Assembly: GCF_949628265.1 (NCBI RefSeq)
Contig: NC_088790.1
Coordinates: forward strand, 9,490,545-9,554,544
Length of the DNA: 64,000 nucleotides
Direction: 5' to 3'
Origin: Cloeon dipterum
Taxonomy: Eukaryota > Arthropoda > Insecta > Ephemeroptera > Baetidae
The stretch's first letter is position 1. Each line of letters opens with the position of its first letter. A program made the position numbers and the translations under genes. The notes under the pieces were generated by a model, which saw only the letters and a program-made list of their open reading frames with translations, ran no database searches and was not told the origin of the DNA. Below are positions 12,090 through 27,000 of this stretch, piece by piece.

Positions 12090-15000
12090 GTTGGTATCTC
12101 TTCTGCTTCCTTTTTGTTGGGGACGCCAACCAATAATCTGATAGGGAGGAACTCACAGATTGTTAATTATCATTATAAGCACAAGTCATAATGTGTGTTG
12201 TGCGAAGTGACTAATCAACACTCATTTAAAAGATGAAACCTATTTAGAAAGGTTTAAAAATTTTAGAAGGGTGAAAATCGTTAATTAGGGTTTTTGAAAT
12301 TTTTAAACTATTTTTTACTGCTTCTTGCCGATTATACTTGCATGGTGTTATTCGGGGGCAAAATGTGTGTACAATTTTTATGATTTGAATTGCATTTTTT
12401 ATTAGCTCCACATGTGCCTCTCACAAACCAAACATAGTTTAGCGACAACGGTTCGCACACCTAATTTTTATGTAAATGTTTTGCATAATATGTTAAATTG
12501 TGGTGAAAATCGATTCTATTTCTAATAATGGAACGAAAACAAACTAAATCTCAATGAAAATCTGACTAGTACGTTTTCTAAAATAAAGGCGACTAAAACA
12601 TAAAGAATAGAAAAGCACCACCTCCCAAAAGTTTTATTGCTGTAACTTGTCACGAACAAATGTCTGACGTTAATTTCCATAAATAGCATAAATATAATAA
12701 AAAATGTAATCTGTCCTCAGACTTAAAAAAATTTGCTACTATGTATTATGCCTGACATTCCTATAGCATTACGTATTACTTGAAATTCACACTATCTTTC
12801 ATCTAGAGTATGGTTTAGATACAACATACGTCATGAATGGCTGCTATCAAGAAGCTTCTTCAGGGTGGCACTATTAATTGCCGACATTAAGCACGTCAAG
12901 CATAAACGTGTTAAAAGCCCGAACTGGTAGGAGGGAAAGGTAAAAATGCTTGCGGTAATTTTGGCCGCAATTTAACGTGTGGTAATTTGCACGCCGCGGC
13001 CATTAACTGGAGCTCAGTGCTGCCGAACTGGTCCAGCGCAACTTTTATGATCGAAATTCTGATCCTTTAAAAATACACATTTAATCTCTTAAGCTGCAGG
13101 GCAAGGTTCATCTCCGCACTGGACGTTAATTGACATCATTTGACTTCGTTAGCCGCGCATTAAAACCGAAAATCGCTTTATTTATTGCCGGCCTAATCGA
13201 TTTGCGCTCTTAGCACGACTGAAAGAGTCATGCGGGTTCATTAACAGGCGCAGGGCGTGTGCGAAAATAGAATTAAAAAAAAATGTCGCGCTAGCACTCG
13301 CACCCGTAAACTCTTTAATGAAAAGGTAATTACGACGGTCTCGTAGTCTACAAGTTGCTGTTCGTTCTGGAGCGCTGTCTGTCGCTCTTTCCTAGTCGCT
13401 TTCGGCTGACTGAGCCGCGGGAGAATTAGTTTTAATTATTCAGTGACGTCAATTCAAATTCACTCTAGTGATTGTTAGCCCCGCTTGTGAAATGGAAAAA
13501 TAAACAAACGGCTCGTTTCACCATGCACTGAGCAGATGAAAAGATTGAAAAATAAAAACTGAGGGCGTCACGAGGTCCTTCTCACAAAAATTATTCAGTC
13601 AGCAGGTCGTTCCAATTCTCGGTCCTCGGCCGCTTGTTTTATTAAAAAGCAGCTCGTGCAGTTTACGAGTCGTCCATGCGGCCTGCTTAGCACAGACAGA
13701 GCTGGAAACCCCATCAAGCGGCAGGGAAATTTCACCGAAGCGAAAATAAACTAATACTCGCTGACCACATGTTTTATAATGGCTTATATTTAGTTTTTAC
13801 AATTCTCGTGCAGATGTGTCTGTGGAATTGAAATTTCATGCTCAAAAGGTGACCCCGATCTTAAAACGTAAAATTTGACACCCAACATGACTTGAACATT
13901 GACCCTTTCTCAGGTACTTAAAAGTGCCTTTGGCTGTAAAAAGGTTTTACGACGGCCAGTAATAGCACTAAAAGCAGTAACGAGTGCATCGTGAGTCACG
14001 GTGGGCTGCAAATTTATTATAATTTAAAAATTCTCGACGCAATAAGATTCAAGTTTTGCAAAATATTAAAACGACTTTATTAGCGGGCCTAGACGCGATT
14101 AATCAACGTCGGTCGCGAATACGCGATTTGATGGCAATCGCGGGGAGTCGCGAAAAAGTGGCATAAATCAAGTGGAGCGGGGCCGCGTCAGAGACAAGCA
14201 AGCAGCTAGTGTATAAAGTGAGTCGCGAGGGGACATTCCTGTGCTGACATTTGTCCGCCGGAGGGAAAGGAGGCCAGCTGGCTTTTGGGCGTGCTGCCCC
14301 CACTAGGCCCAGCGCAAAACTGCGACCCTCCCCCTCCCCTGGCGGGTCCCCAAGCCGTCCGCCGGTCCAGAATTGTTGTGTGGGTGCCGAAGACGTTCTC
14401 TCCTTCGGCTCCGTCCCCCGGCCGTCCGTCTAGTTCGCATGCTTCCTCGGCCGGAGACGCGCAGACCCTGACCGCCCGCCCGCCCGCGACCTTCCAAGGG
14501 CAGAGGTACGTGTTTGTTTTGCCCGCCTCATGCATCGATTCGGGCGCAACCCCTTGTTTTTGCTCGTGTGCTGCGGAGAGAGCAGCAGCACGCGCAGTGG
14601 AGGAAAAACATCACGCGCTCGCCACTTTTTGCTTGTTTTCGTCCTGCCAGGGAAGTGGCCGAGGTTTTTGCGGGATTCCGCGTGTTTGTCGCATTGCTCA
14701 TAATTCGTTTTGAGGTTATCATTTGCAATCTTTCCGTGCTGCGGGGTGGAAGGGTTCATATAGTTTAGGGCTTCTTGGCGGCTGTCTAATTAGCCAACTG
14801 TGCGAAATTGAAATTAATCGGGCTTTGAAGAAGACTTCATTGGCTTCCTTTTAGCTTTGAGTCTTAAGATATGATTCGTACTGCCACTTCAGCTCGCTAC
14901 TTTCGGCTTTGCTCATCAGTGGAGTGGATTCCCAAGCGGCCTCTTTGATAGTTATTTTCATGTTTTAAAAATAAAATAATTTTCGTGTCATTATATATAA

Positions 15001-18000
15001 GCCTACTAACAATTTTAAATTTTACTCAACGCCTTTATTTATGCCTGATTATCAGGAGCTATTCATGTTTTTTGTCTTAAAAAATGTCTGATTCGTTAAG
15101 ATGAGCATTTTTCCTTGAATGCGGATAGAGAAGGAGAGAAACTTGAGTTAAGTCGCTTTGGAAACTGATCAAATGATAAGAATATTTGATCCATTTTTTT
15201 TCGTTATAAAATGCCTTGAAAGTTTTGGCGGAATTTTTCTCAACCATTCGAATTTGCATTCTCCTAACGAGTTGAGCAGGCACAAAAATTCGTATCGGCA
15301 TGCGCAATATCTATTGCTGCAGATTCGTTTTGTGTTCTCCAAAGACCGTTGTACTTAATTGAAATTCCTCTCTGTCGCCGCAGCTTCACGTCCAAAAGCA
15401 CTCAACTCTAAGCACCACCACTTCTTTGCATAAATGTATTTTGCCTCCCATCAGCAGTAAATGGGGAATCCAAAAATACCAACCGGCGGCCTCTTTCTAT
15501 TCTCATTTAAAATAAAATCAATACATTTCAATAAAAATCCAACGGTTGCGTGTCTCGCTCGGATGCTAGGCCTGATTGAGTTTTCACTCGGTAGAATCCA
15601 ATTAATAAACGCCTGCAATCGTCAACAGTAATCGATAGTACACACTTTGAAGATAGAGGCACCACGCCGCGCGCGCACATTTCGACACAGCCCCGACAAG
15701 ATCTCTGTCGGCCGAAACAATGACACGCTGCTTTTCAATTTCGCATCGACACGTTTCTCTGTCCCTCGTTATCCGCGCACCCAGCCGATTTATTTGGACG
15801 TGTCTCTCACTCGACGGCGGCGTATGTACACCTCCTGGCAGCCGCGCTTGTCATGTCCCGGCCGACGCAATAATTCATCTGCGCGGCGCGAGTGAGTGCT
15901 CTTCGGGGGTCCCATGTTCTTGCCGAAACGACCGACCACGGAAAATATATACCTACGCCATAAGAACTCGAACCAACAGTTTACTCTGCGCGTGAGTCAA
16001 TATTGGTGGGCCTGCACTATCAAAAGCCCATTCTTATCGCAGCCGCAAATTCGACTCGCTCCAATGACAAAGCAAGCGCGCAGCAATTTGGTAATGGGTT
16101 TACATGGAAATTTTAGACGACTGGCATTTTCTGTTCCACCTTTGCAACGACTGGCATTTTCTGTTCCACCTCTGCAACGACTGGCTCAATTTTCCACCTC
16201 CACATCGAGTAACCGTAATTTGATTGGTAATTGAATTTTGAGAAAATTAAAAATGTATGAATGTTGTGATTTTAAGCTCTGTTACTCACGACTGTTTGAT
16301 TAAAATATAATTGCTATTGGATTTCTTTTTTTCTTATGATATTGTTGCTATAAAACAGTTAATTGCTATGTTCCAAATCGAAAATTATTGTGTAACTGAG
16401 GGGGACTTTGAAACTTGTAATTTGGAGCATTATGCGTCACAAAATGATCTTTACTATGGATCTGTAGGGCTATTTTGCCCCATACATTGCTATATCCAGT
16501 CAAAAAATGCAAATACGAACATAAACGAAGGTGAGAGCAATTAAGAATTAAAAACGAAATCGATTAAAATCTACAAATTTACCAAAGATTTCTCCTTGAC
16601 TTCACATATTCATCAGTTAAATTCGGTTTGAAACAACAGATTGCCTTCCCCAGTGCTTTTATTAAATGACGAAAATTTTCATTAGTATATGAAGCACCCT
16701 TCTCTCCAGCTCCAGCTAATAGACGGCGTCAACAAATGAAGGCAGTCAGTCTCGCTTCCTGCATAGGGAGGAGCTGTTAATTAATTAACTTCAAACACAC
16801 TCGGTCCCAAATTAGAACGGAGCCAGGGAAAATCCAGCACTCCAGACTGAACTGCCGTTGAAGAGCCCTTGACGATGCTTATTGCAAAAACGCTTTCCCC
16901 ATTTTTATCCCAAAATTTTCCTTGTTCTTGTGAAAGACTGCAAAATGTTAAATAACTTTGTAAAAACAATGCTTAGAATAAATTGCAATGACGTGATATT
17001 ATTGTTACTAAGTAAAAAAAAGAGAAAAAAAACGCTGATGAAGTTCTACTGAACTGACTGAATCGTAATTGACATTTAATTTATTCTTTCGTGCAGCCGT
17101 GCTCCAAAATGGTGGCTTAGTGTTAGTGGTGGTAGGTCGGGGGTTGTTTTCGGGGCGTGGGCCACACGCGGGGCGCAGGGGTGCATGCAGTCCACCGCTG
17201 AATGCGGCACGATCAATGCAGTCAGTCTGGCCGGCCTTGGTGCTCTCTCACTCGCTGCGAATCCACGTGAGCCGCCAAACACGGCGTCGAGCGCATGATC
17301 AGACAAATCACTTGAATCGCACGAACGAAAGCGAAAGAAAGAGAGAAAGAGACGGCAGACACCCCAGGCAGTCGGCCGGCAACCCTTGATGAAGAACGCG
17401 TTCGGCAAGCTGCTCCACTCCGTCCACCACCACCATTACCGCGTGAGTCGACCGGCCGGGCGGCGAGCAACCGGCGGCACACGCCCGTCCATCGGTTGCC
17501 TGCCCCACAGGGGCGAATCCAAACGCGGAGCACGTAGTGACACACGGGCGTTGGTTACCTCGTACGCGGAAATCTCGTGGAAAACGCCGCTGGCCTATTT
17601 CCAGCTTATCAAATTTTTACCGATTTTAATAACGGGTTGAGGGTTCAATGTTCGCCGGATTCCGCCAACTGGTGGTGTTTTCCTCTTAGAACTATGCAGT
17701 TATTACCAGGCAAGTGTATACCCTGTTGTTGTTGCTATGTTGCCGGAAAGTGGGGTTTTATAGAATAGCCACTGCGCTGAATTTCAACGCGAGATTCATG
17801 GAAACGTTATGATATCAAGCCTTGGTATATTTTGTCACGAGTGAGGTTTGGGGTTGACTCGTTGATATTTATTTGCATTCGCTGGTTCTCTTCAGAGAGA
17901 AGAGTACTCAGAGAGAGTAAAAAATAGACACCGCACCGAGTAATCTTTTTCACCCTACAACACTGTAACACCAACTGCAAATTTATTATTACAACAAGCT

Positions 18001-21000
18001 ATTAAAGTTACGAGTGTGATTCTCCTTTGTAGAAAAATTCTGATAAGCCAGTTTGAATACTGTTCAAGAGTTGCAGACTGAGAGCCGCACAAGGCGATAA
18101 ATTCCTACTTTGCATAATCAGCTTTTTTTCAATTGACATTTCAACCGACCTTGCTTTCGTGCAGACTGATTGATAGGTGTTGTTTTAGAAGTACAAAGTG
18201 TGTTACTATTTCTTTTCGTAAAACTCTTTTCCTATTTAAGATATCCTTCTTAATTTACAGACTTTCAAAATGACGTAATTCAACATATTATACTTTTCTG
18301 CTGAAAAAAATATATTTTTTATTTAAATGCAATTTTCCTGCTTCCGCTATTGGAGAAGTGTTTCGTGGGTTCAAGCATGCAAGTGTAATTACTTACCAGC
18401 AACTTGACGACCCAAATAAACACCATAGCGTTCGATATGAAAAATAAAAATAAACTTCGTGACTTTCTTAAAGGCCCTGCTTTAGAAGCTGATAAAAGGA
18501 AACATTTCTAGAATAATTGCACGTATAAATTGTTGCCAAACGCAAAATCACGCAACTATACTTTTCGAAAATTGGCTTGCATGGCAATTTTGATTTACGA
18601 TAGAAAATAAGCAAGACTGAAATATAGTCAAACTGTGGATATTTCTAGATACTTAACATATATACAAAGTAGAAATGGAATTAGCGTGAGTGATAATTTC
18701 ACTAAGGAACCGAAAGTAATCCACTTTGAAGCGACGGGTGATTTTTATGTACGTCCCATAAAATGCGAGACAGTTTCACACCAATCAACGCTTATCTCGA
18801 CCTTATCTGGCAAGGTAAAATCTTACACCCTGCAGCTAGGTAGACACGCACCTGGGGAACGACAGCAATTTCTCGCGCCCGCCGACCGAAGGGTCAGCCG
18901 AGTTCAGGTGCTTTCGGCGTCATTAATCAAAATAAGACGCAAAGCTGCTTTTGCACCGTTTTACTTTTCTTATTGCTACATTAATTCGGGTAACGGCGAT
19001 GACGACGCGAGAGAGAAAGATGCTTTGGCCAAAAGATATCATCGGCCGGCCAGCGAAATGTAAACGTCAGAATAAATTGGCCAGTGTGCGACATAAACCA
19101 CACCTAAAAGGGCCGAAAGAGGAGACGCAAAACGACCTTCAGACCTTGCAGAAGCTGTTGCGATTCATTAAAAACGGGCTCTTGTCTGCGACAATTTCGC
19201 ACCGCTGCTCTCTTTGTAAGGCTAAAGGAAAAAATGTGGCCGTTCGAGTAATTTAATAATGAGCCGTCTGCCGTGCGGTGAGTAATAATTGCGATGAAAT
19301 TTTATTACTAACACGATCGCGAGTGAAACATTTCAATTGGACGCCTTGCTTTCTCACCAGCTTATATGTGTATTCTATACAAAAACTGGTTGATTATATT
19401 TTCCCTTTAAAAGCATGAGATTCAATATATTATGTAATATGAGAAGTGAAAAGCTTTAAAAATTTGGTTGATATTGCTAATAAATATTATTTATTTTCAT
19501 TTAGTAATTTGTGTATGTATTATTTATCAACATTTATTATCTTTCGACATTTCTGGAACTAAAATTAAAAATAAAGCTTTTCGTCTCGCCAAAGTAATTA
19601 ATGAATGTCTCCGTCCGTTTAATTAACTAGAACATGGAGATAACGCTCCTTTTATTCTTAATATAAATAATCCTTTTTCTAATAACTTATCTCTTGAATA
19701 AGCTCTTTATTGGTCCAAAATCCATTCCCAACCTTTCGAAACTCGTATTGTATTCTCAAATGCCTGACGTCTCTAAAGTAGCGTGTGGCAGAATTTTGAA
19801 TATCGGTGTGTAAGGAAGGTCCTAAAACAATTATGGCGTGAATTCCGAGAAAAATCGATCGTCAGTTTCATCACTAAACACTTTTAAATGATAATCAGCT
19901 GTGGATTTATTGCTCTGCTGTCTCTGCTGTAATCGGATTTACCTGTCCCAATTACACCAGCCGACCACACTCGCTGCTGAAAAAAAAATATTATTTATAA
20001 AATGGCTGATTTCGCGCTTAGTCGCTGCTGGTATGTAAATTTTTGCGACTTCCGTCGCCGCGGTAAACGCCGAAAAGTCATTCTTTCCTGTTCGCCACAC
20101 GCCACTTTCTTCCTAGCACGAAACCCTACAACACGCTTTCGGCCCGAGAAATGTCAAACCTGGAATCAATAAATACACATGTGCCTATTGAAATACCAGT
20201 AAGTTGAGAGAAAATAGCGCAGAGCCTTTATTTTCGTTCAAGAGCACCGTAAAAAAAATGAGGCAGGCACACGCCTTTGTCGTCATGACGTGAGCAGCGA
20301 TTTCGGGTTACACACTGCGTGCAGCCCTCAACTTTTAATTAATATTTCCAAGTGAGCTTTCCAAACTTTCCTTGCGAGAAGATGTTCTCTAAAACTTTTT
20401 TTCACGCGCTTTCCTTTCTGGTTTTGAACTTCATCATCACTATACAAAACTTTGCTGGTTGTTTTGCCGAACGCGATAAGAATTTGTCTGCAGCCCAGCT
20501 GTAAATTAATTAAGATTAAAGTTCCATACTGCTTGATGAGAAAAATATTTGTCTCTTGATAATCGTCTGTCGGGGACTCGTATTAGGAATTTTGCGATCA
20601 AACAACAACACAAACTCATTGGCAAGAAGACTAGCTAAAAATTTCAAGGTATGCATGCATATACCTGCCCTGATAATATTTACTTACGCAGCAGCTATCA
20701 AGTTGTCGTATTTTTTAATATCGTATTGTATTAATTTGACACGCATGACCGGAAATCTTCCCTGTGCACTTCCTTTCCCGCATAAACTTTGTGCATGGTA
20801 TCTCCTGGAATTTTTCCGGCAGTGCCACCTGAAATTTACAAAATGCGTGTGAAATATTGGCATTCAGCTCGATAAGTTAGTTTTCAAACAAATAACGGCA
20901 GCTGGGTGCGTCATTGCGATGGAAATTTTCTGACAGAATGCGGGATTTTTGCCATTCCCTCCCCACTTGACCACTTCCACGAATAATCTGAAGAAGAAAC

Positions 21001-24000
21001 TGTGTCTTGTTTTCGCGAGCCTCTTGCTGCACGACGAGAACAGAGAATACACACCACGTTAAATTTAAATCACCCTCTCGCTGCGAGCATCACATGTTAA
21101 TTTGGCGGCGACCCAAGCTTGGATCTTACTGCGAGTCGCCCGATCCGCGCTCTATCAGTGCATAATGTGGTGCTCCAAGACTTGCGCCGCTCGCAGCCCC
21201 GACGTCCACTCTATCCTATGGGTCAGTACATTGGTCGGGGCGCCCGTGGCCCCGCGGGGGCCGCACTAGTCACCGCCGTGGAATCTGAACTGAAAAACAA
21301 GGCTATTTGCAGATTCCTCTTGAAAATAACGAACAAACAAACGCCGCCCGTTCCATTCCGATTGTTTTTCGCGTTTTAGCGAGGTGACGCGTGACTAATC
21401 GCTCCCATCTCGTGCGCGACTCATAAAAGCATCAAAGGGGTTGGCGTCCCTTTCAAAACGTTCATTTTTACCACTCGTTAATCAAATTATGTTCTTTCAG
21501 GAGCTGGGCTCTCAGCCTCTGCCGGTGATAGTGACGGAGGACGTCGATGGGACTACAATGTCGCACCATGACAGTCTCCCTCCCCTCAGACCTCGTGCTG
21601 GTAATACAAATTTTTATTAATATGATTTAAATTGGAGGAAGAAAGGCAGTTTCGAATTTTACAAGTGAATTTTAAAATCAAGAAATGAAAAAAATTATTC
21701 CCATTTCAATTGAAATTTGAAAGCCCATCCGATTTACTTTATGTTTTCTAAATTAATTTAAAAGTAGCCCAATTCTGACTGTTGAACAAGGAAAGAGACT
21801 TTGATCAGATGTTTTAAACTAAAACTTTGTGGTTTTTAATTAGTGATGCTGTGCATATCATTCAATAAATTATATAATAAATATTCTTCCATAGATGGCA
21901 TCTGCCGTTTATTTTATTCTCAATTGTGTTCTAAAATGTGAGGAACTTTCCAATGACAAAACGTAAATTAAATTTCGTAAGTAAGTGCGTGCTGCACATT
22001 TAGAAATAGAGGGGCATTATAATTTATGAAGGGCATACATGGCAATGCCAAAAAATACTTATCTGACTAGAAAATGCTTCACGTGTAGTCAATACTTTTG
22101 GCCTTTTTATAAGTTAATTATTTATAATAGTCATATAACTACTTCCTATCATACCATTATTTTTTGAGGTTTCTTGTCGTACGCCCTTGTCATTATTGTT
22201 CACATACTGACGGATTTGGCTTTGCAGGCACATGGGGTCACGCGCGTCACGCGCACCCGCCTCCGCCGCCACCCTCAGCCTCCACCAGTGAAAAAAGCAA
22301 GGACAGTCGACAGAGACGAAAGTCTGGAGATGACATTCTCACGTCGTCACCTTCCAAGAAGCCGATCCCTTTATTTGAATCCTTCAGACCCAGATCCAAG
22401 TCCGATGCATCTAAAAACAAGAGGCCTACAATTATCAGCCACATGAAGAGCGCCATGCAGGTGAAAAAATAGACTGGACACACAGTTCTTTTTTGGCTTG
22501 ATCTGATGTTTATTTTTTATTCTAGGCTTCCAAGAGATTTTTGCGTCTCTGTTTTGATCAGAGGTTTGATTCCCATTATGAAAAAATATAATTAAACAGG
22601 ATTTGAATGTTATTTGATCATTAGATTGGAGATTTATGCTATATAATTCATTTTGATCCTCAACCAGAAGCTAAATTTTCCAGAAATTAATTTTAATTGT
22701 GTTAGTGTACCTCGGGGTTCTTCAAATTTTATCAGTTTTCTAGACATAACTCGCATTCCTAAAGGCCATCACACTGAAAACTATTTATAAATTCCCCTTT
22801 TGTACAGAAAATGCCATTGAACTCAGAATGTATAACATTCAACTTAACTCATTTTGTGCCAGCTTATCTAACGCGCCTTTTGGCCCGTGACCTTTGTCCA
22901 CTCTTGGTATGCAGCAAAAAGTAAGACTTGCATTCCGATTTCAGCACTCGCTGATGGCGGCAACAAGAGAGCCAAGCCTTCCCGAGTCGCCAGGCCCCTC
23001 TTCAGCCAACCAGGCGTCTGATCTCCGGCCACGACCACGCTCTGGCTCAGAAAGCTCCAAAGGCGCAGTGTCCAAGGTGATCGACATGTTCCGCTATAGA
23101 TCGCACAGCGCCTTGTCAGCTGATGACAAAAGAAAAGCGGTGAGTTCACTACTCTTTCCTTAATATCCCTCCAATTTTTGCAGTATATTGTATAATGTGT
23201 ACTACGCAGTCTGTGCTCGGAATGACCATTTTCTTTGTAATTTAAAATTAACATAATGTCTTTATTCTGCGTGGAATTCACAAAAAAGACGGGTAGCTTA
23301 AGTGGAGCTTTAGAGGCTTTAAAGGAAAAAATAAAACCACGTTTTTGTTTTTACTGTATAATTTGATGTTTTGGCCCCGCAGGCCTCATCAGCAGTACTT
23401 AGCCGTAAAAAAATTCATATCACTTATACCCTGCAGATTATTTTGAATTAATGGCCACTGAAAACGTCCAAAGCACTTATTTTTAGTTGCAAATATTTTT
23501 CTGCGTGTGTTCAATTTTCTATATTTTTTATTATTTCAATATAAACCTAAAAACACGTTTCTCAGGTGTTTTTGCAGCGTTTTAGGGAGATTGACAACGA
23601 AAAAGTTATTAATTAATTGAAACTTTTGATTAAATTTCCCCCACAATGTAATGTAATTTTTATATCTGGTGGGGTAGATTCATTCAACTTTGGTAGAATA
23701 TTTATGACAATATTAAAAATGACTTGACCTTTTTCTAAAACTTTGGTTCAAGAACTCTATCCTCAACAGTTAAAATGTATAGTTGAGGACACTCTAAATG
23801 ATGGTGAATGAAGGAAAGAAATTAGGGGCATTTTTTAGCTTGCCTTTCTGCTTCCGCTTTGCTGCCAAATCAGATTCGGCGAGCTCTCTAAATTAGACTA
23901 CGCTCTGAGATGTCATTCCACTCTCCTGCCACATTTGGGCGAACGAATGCGAGAGTGGTGGAGTCTGGATAAAATTACACAGCACGCAAAGGGAAGGGAG

Positions 24001-27000
24001 CGTATTCTGTCTCATTACTCTGACAGGGAGGATGTTCCAATGATAATAAAAACGCTCTGATAATTGCCTCTCCCTCGGCTGAACCTGCAACTCTTTCTTT
24101 CTCCGCAACAATTACCGTCTTTTCGTGCAATGTTCGAATTTCGTCCACCGTGCGTCTTGCCTTTGAAAGGGATGAGAGTTTATTTAAGTGCCGCTGCTGC
24201 TTTTCACTAGACATGCGTAGTGTGCAATTGAGCGTTGCAAAACGTTTTTGCTCTTGTGAATTGCCGCTCATCAGCCTTGAAATGTCGCCTACTCTTTATT
24301 AATGCACTTGCAGCGCCCGAGATAATAAAGTCAAACTGCATTGAGTTGCAACTGCTCGCACACGCAGCATCATGCTCAGACACACAACACCTTCCGAGGG
24401 TTGCGGATTTTAGACAAACCTCACCCGTCGAATTCAGTAAGATTTTTAAGTCTCATTGTATTGAAAATTACATCTAAAATCTGTTTCAATTAGTTTATTT
24501 TTTATATTAACGAGATTTCAAACTTACCCATGATGTATGGAGATACGATTAAATAACTTACTTATCTGACATTCTTCAGCTTTCTTCTAACATTTTTGTT
24601 TCATAATTATCGGCAACAAACACTCTGTACAAACTGGGTTGTGTGCGACTGTCTAAAATCCGAAATCCGCAGGGCTTTCCCGGTAAATTGGCCGGTGCGC
24701 TCGGGAAATTCGCCGCTGCCGGTCAGGTGATGACGGATGGCAGGGGAAAAGCGTAAAGAGGCGGCGGCGGCGAGGCAAATTAGGCAGGAGGTGACGTAAG
24801 AAGGTCGCTCTTGTGCCAGTCGGACGCACCGCCGGCCGACCGACCGGTGCAGTCTCGCTGCAGATGGCCTCCTACTTTCGGTGGCTCAAGCATCACCGGC
24901 GGGGCTCGGGTGACCTGGGCCCCACTGAGCCCTTCGCCAAACCTAGGAGTCGTTCCTTGGACGCGAAGGCCCTCGAGAACTCGGGCATCAAGTCGCTGTT
25001 GCAACAAGTAAGATTGCCATCCTCCCCTGCCCCCAGCTTCTCTATTAGAAAAATCAACACGTTGTTCATTTAGAGGACCTCTTTTTCCCGATGGCGTGCG
25101 ATCCACTTTAGTCGGTGATTCACGTCTCATTTCCTGTAAAAACCGCGTGATTAAATAGAAATATTGTGTCGGTTTTATGTGGAAATGGTGGTTTGTCATG
25201 AATGCGAAAATTCAACTCGATTCATTTTTACCAGATTCAAGCTAATTAATTATACGACCAAAGTATATCTGAATTATTATTAATGTAATATAATTATACA
25301 AGAACTGTGAATACAGAAGCAAAATGCACTTCATGTTCTTTTTCAACACATGACCAAACAAATGAAAAATGTTTACACAGATTGGGCTTACTCTGGCTTT
25401 GTCTTCCTGGGTAGAGTCTTAGTCAAGTTGTTTACCAGACGTGGTGATGCCCTTTCTCACATAACTCAAACGACTTAAACGTATTTTGACTGATTGTAAG
25501 AATCTTAGTACCACTTAGATCAGTGTGTATAGCATTTTTTTGAAATATTATCTGGTTTTTCAATTTTATATTTATTAATTTTTATCCAAGTTTTCTCTGC
25601 AGAATTTTGCAGAACTGTCTTGTTGGCGAGCAAGTCATTGTTTTTTGCAAGTTACAGCTGAATGCAGCCAGAGGCGGACAAAGATTAATCCTTATTTTGC
25701 AACTACTCATCACATTGTATTTGCAGAGTTAGTGTTTTCCGTAGAAGAATGCCAGCAATTAATGTTAAATAGGATTTCAATAGCACTTAAGCAGGAAGCT
25801 CGAGTATAAACAAAGTTGAAAGATTTAAGTGTCAACCTCATCAAATCCACATTAACACCAGCACAAAAAAAAATCTGCAATTCTCTGAAAGTGCAGAGTC
25901 AGCCTAGTGCTTTTGAGTGCAACCTACTTTTCTGTTTTTTCGCTTCGCTTTTCGGGCGTAAATAGGTGCGTTTTTCGCTTTTCACGGCCTCAGCGACTGC
26001 TCGCACATAGAGATAAAAATAAAATGTTTGCGCGCGAGAGATGTTGTTTGTCATGGCATATACACACACTCTTGCTCACAACGTTGCTGGTAATTCGTGT
26101 TAGGGCAGCGCTAACAGAATCTCCGTGCACGGATAATTAGGCGGCGATAAACTCGAAAGTCATCTTGAGCGTCACACGACCATCGGCGCCTTCTGGGCAT
26201 TTCCTCCATTTATTTTCCGCCGGCCGATTCTTGGCAAAAGCTAAAAATGCCTGCGAAAGATAAGGGAAAAGGTGCTAGAAAGCGGGAAAACAACAAGTTT
26301 GTTATTCGGAACCGTGGCGCAATTCGCGCACACGTAATTAATTGCTCGGCTCGCTCCTGTCGCGCCGCGTATTGTAAATTAACATTACCCAGCCTGAGAT
26401 GACACATGAATAGCACTTAATTCCACCAGGGGAACGCAGCAGTTAAATGCAAAATTATTTGCTCTTTCACCCATACACTTAAACGGCTTGCACCGCGGAG
26501 CTCATTTTAAATGCGGGCAGCAATTTTTTTCGATAACGTTTTTCGTAAGCGAGCAAAGAAGCCAGCTGGAAAATTCGAAAATGAAGAAGCCAAAAGAGAT
26601 ACGCTGCAAAAAACTTTGCAGTTGGTATTTTTATTGTTGCCTTCTTTCCTAAGTTAATATTTACTTGGAGGCTTTAGAAAACAGCTCCCAGCTGTTCAAA
26701 CTCTTCCTTTAGAAATATACGCTCATTACTTGGCCAACGTTCGTTAATATTTTAGACAAGACAAACGAATAATAAATATCACTGGAGTTTTTCCTGGCGC
26801 TGGCGTTACCTTGCAGAATTATTGTTAAGTCATACAAAGTTTCCTTTGAGCACCACAATTATATCTCTTGACCTCTGCTGGTCTACGTTGAAAGGTCATT
26901 TTTCAGTTTAGTCGTAAATTTGTTCACAGTATCTCTTGATCAAATTGTTGCGCCACAGATCAAAAGGCATAAATTTTGATCCACAGAGGGCGTAAACTTC

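Larger units (their letters stand above)
12090..17388 (+). other. Intron of AMPK gamma with internal promoter region
   Basis: Intron sequence between the 11622 exon and the 17389 first exon. It includes the GC-rich block 14200-14700 with a TATA box and a good donor (annotated separately), the GC-richer stretch 15640-15990, and an exact tandem duplication at 16118-16177. Other ORFs here (for example 15720-15995, 16311-16544) have no motif or splice support. Confidence 0.5.

Noticed and set aside
15920..16060. A GGTTCGAGTTC B-box-like sequence on the minus strand near 15975
   Set aside because: No cloverleaf arms or matching A box could be drawn around it, so it is not called as a tRNA or tRNA-derived SINE.
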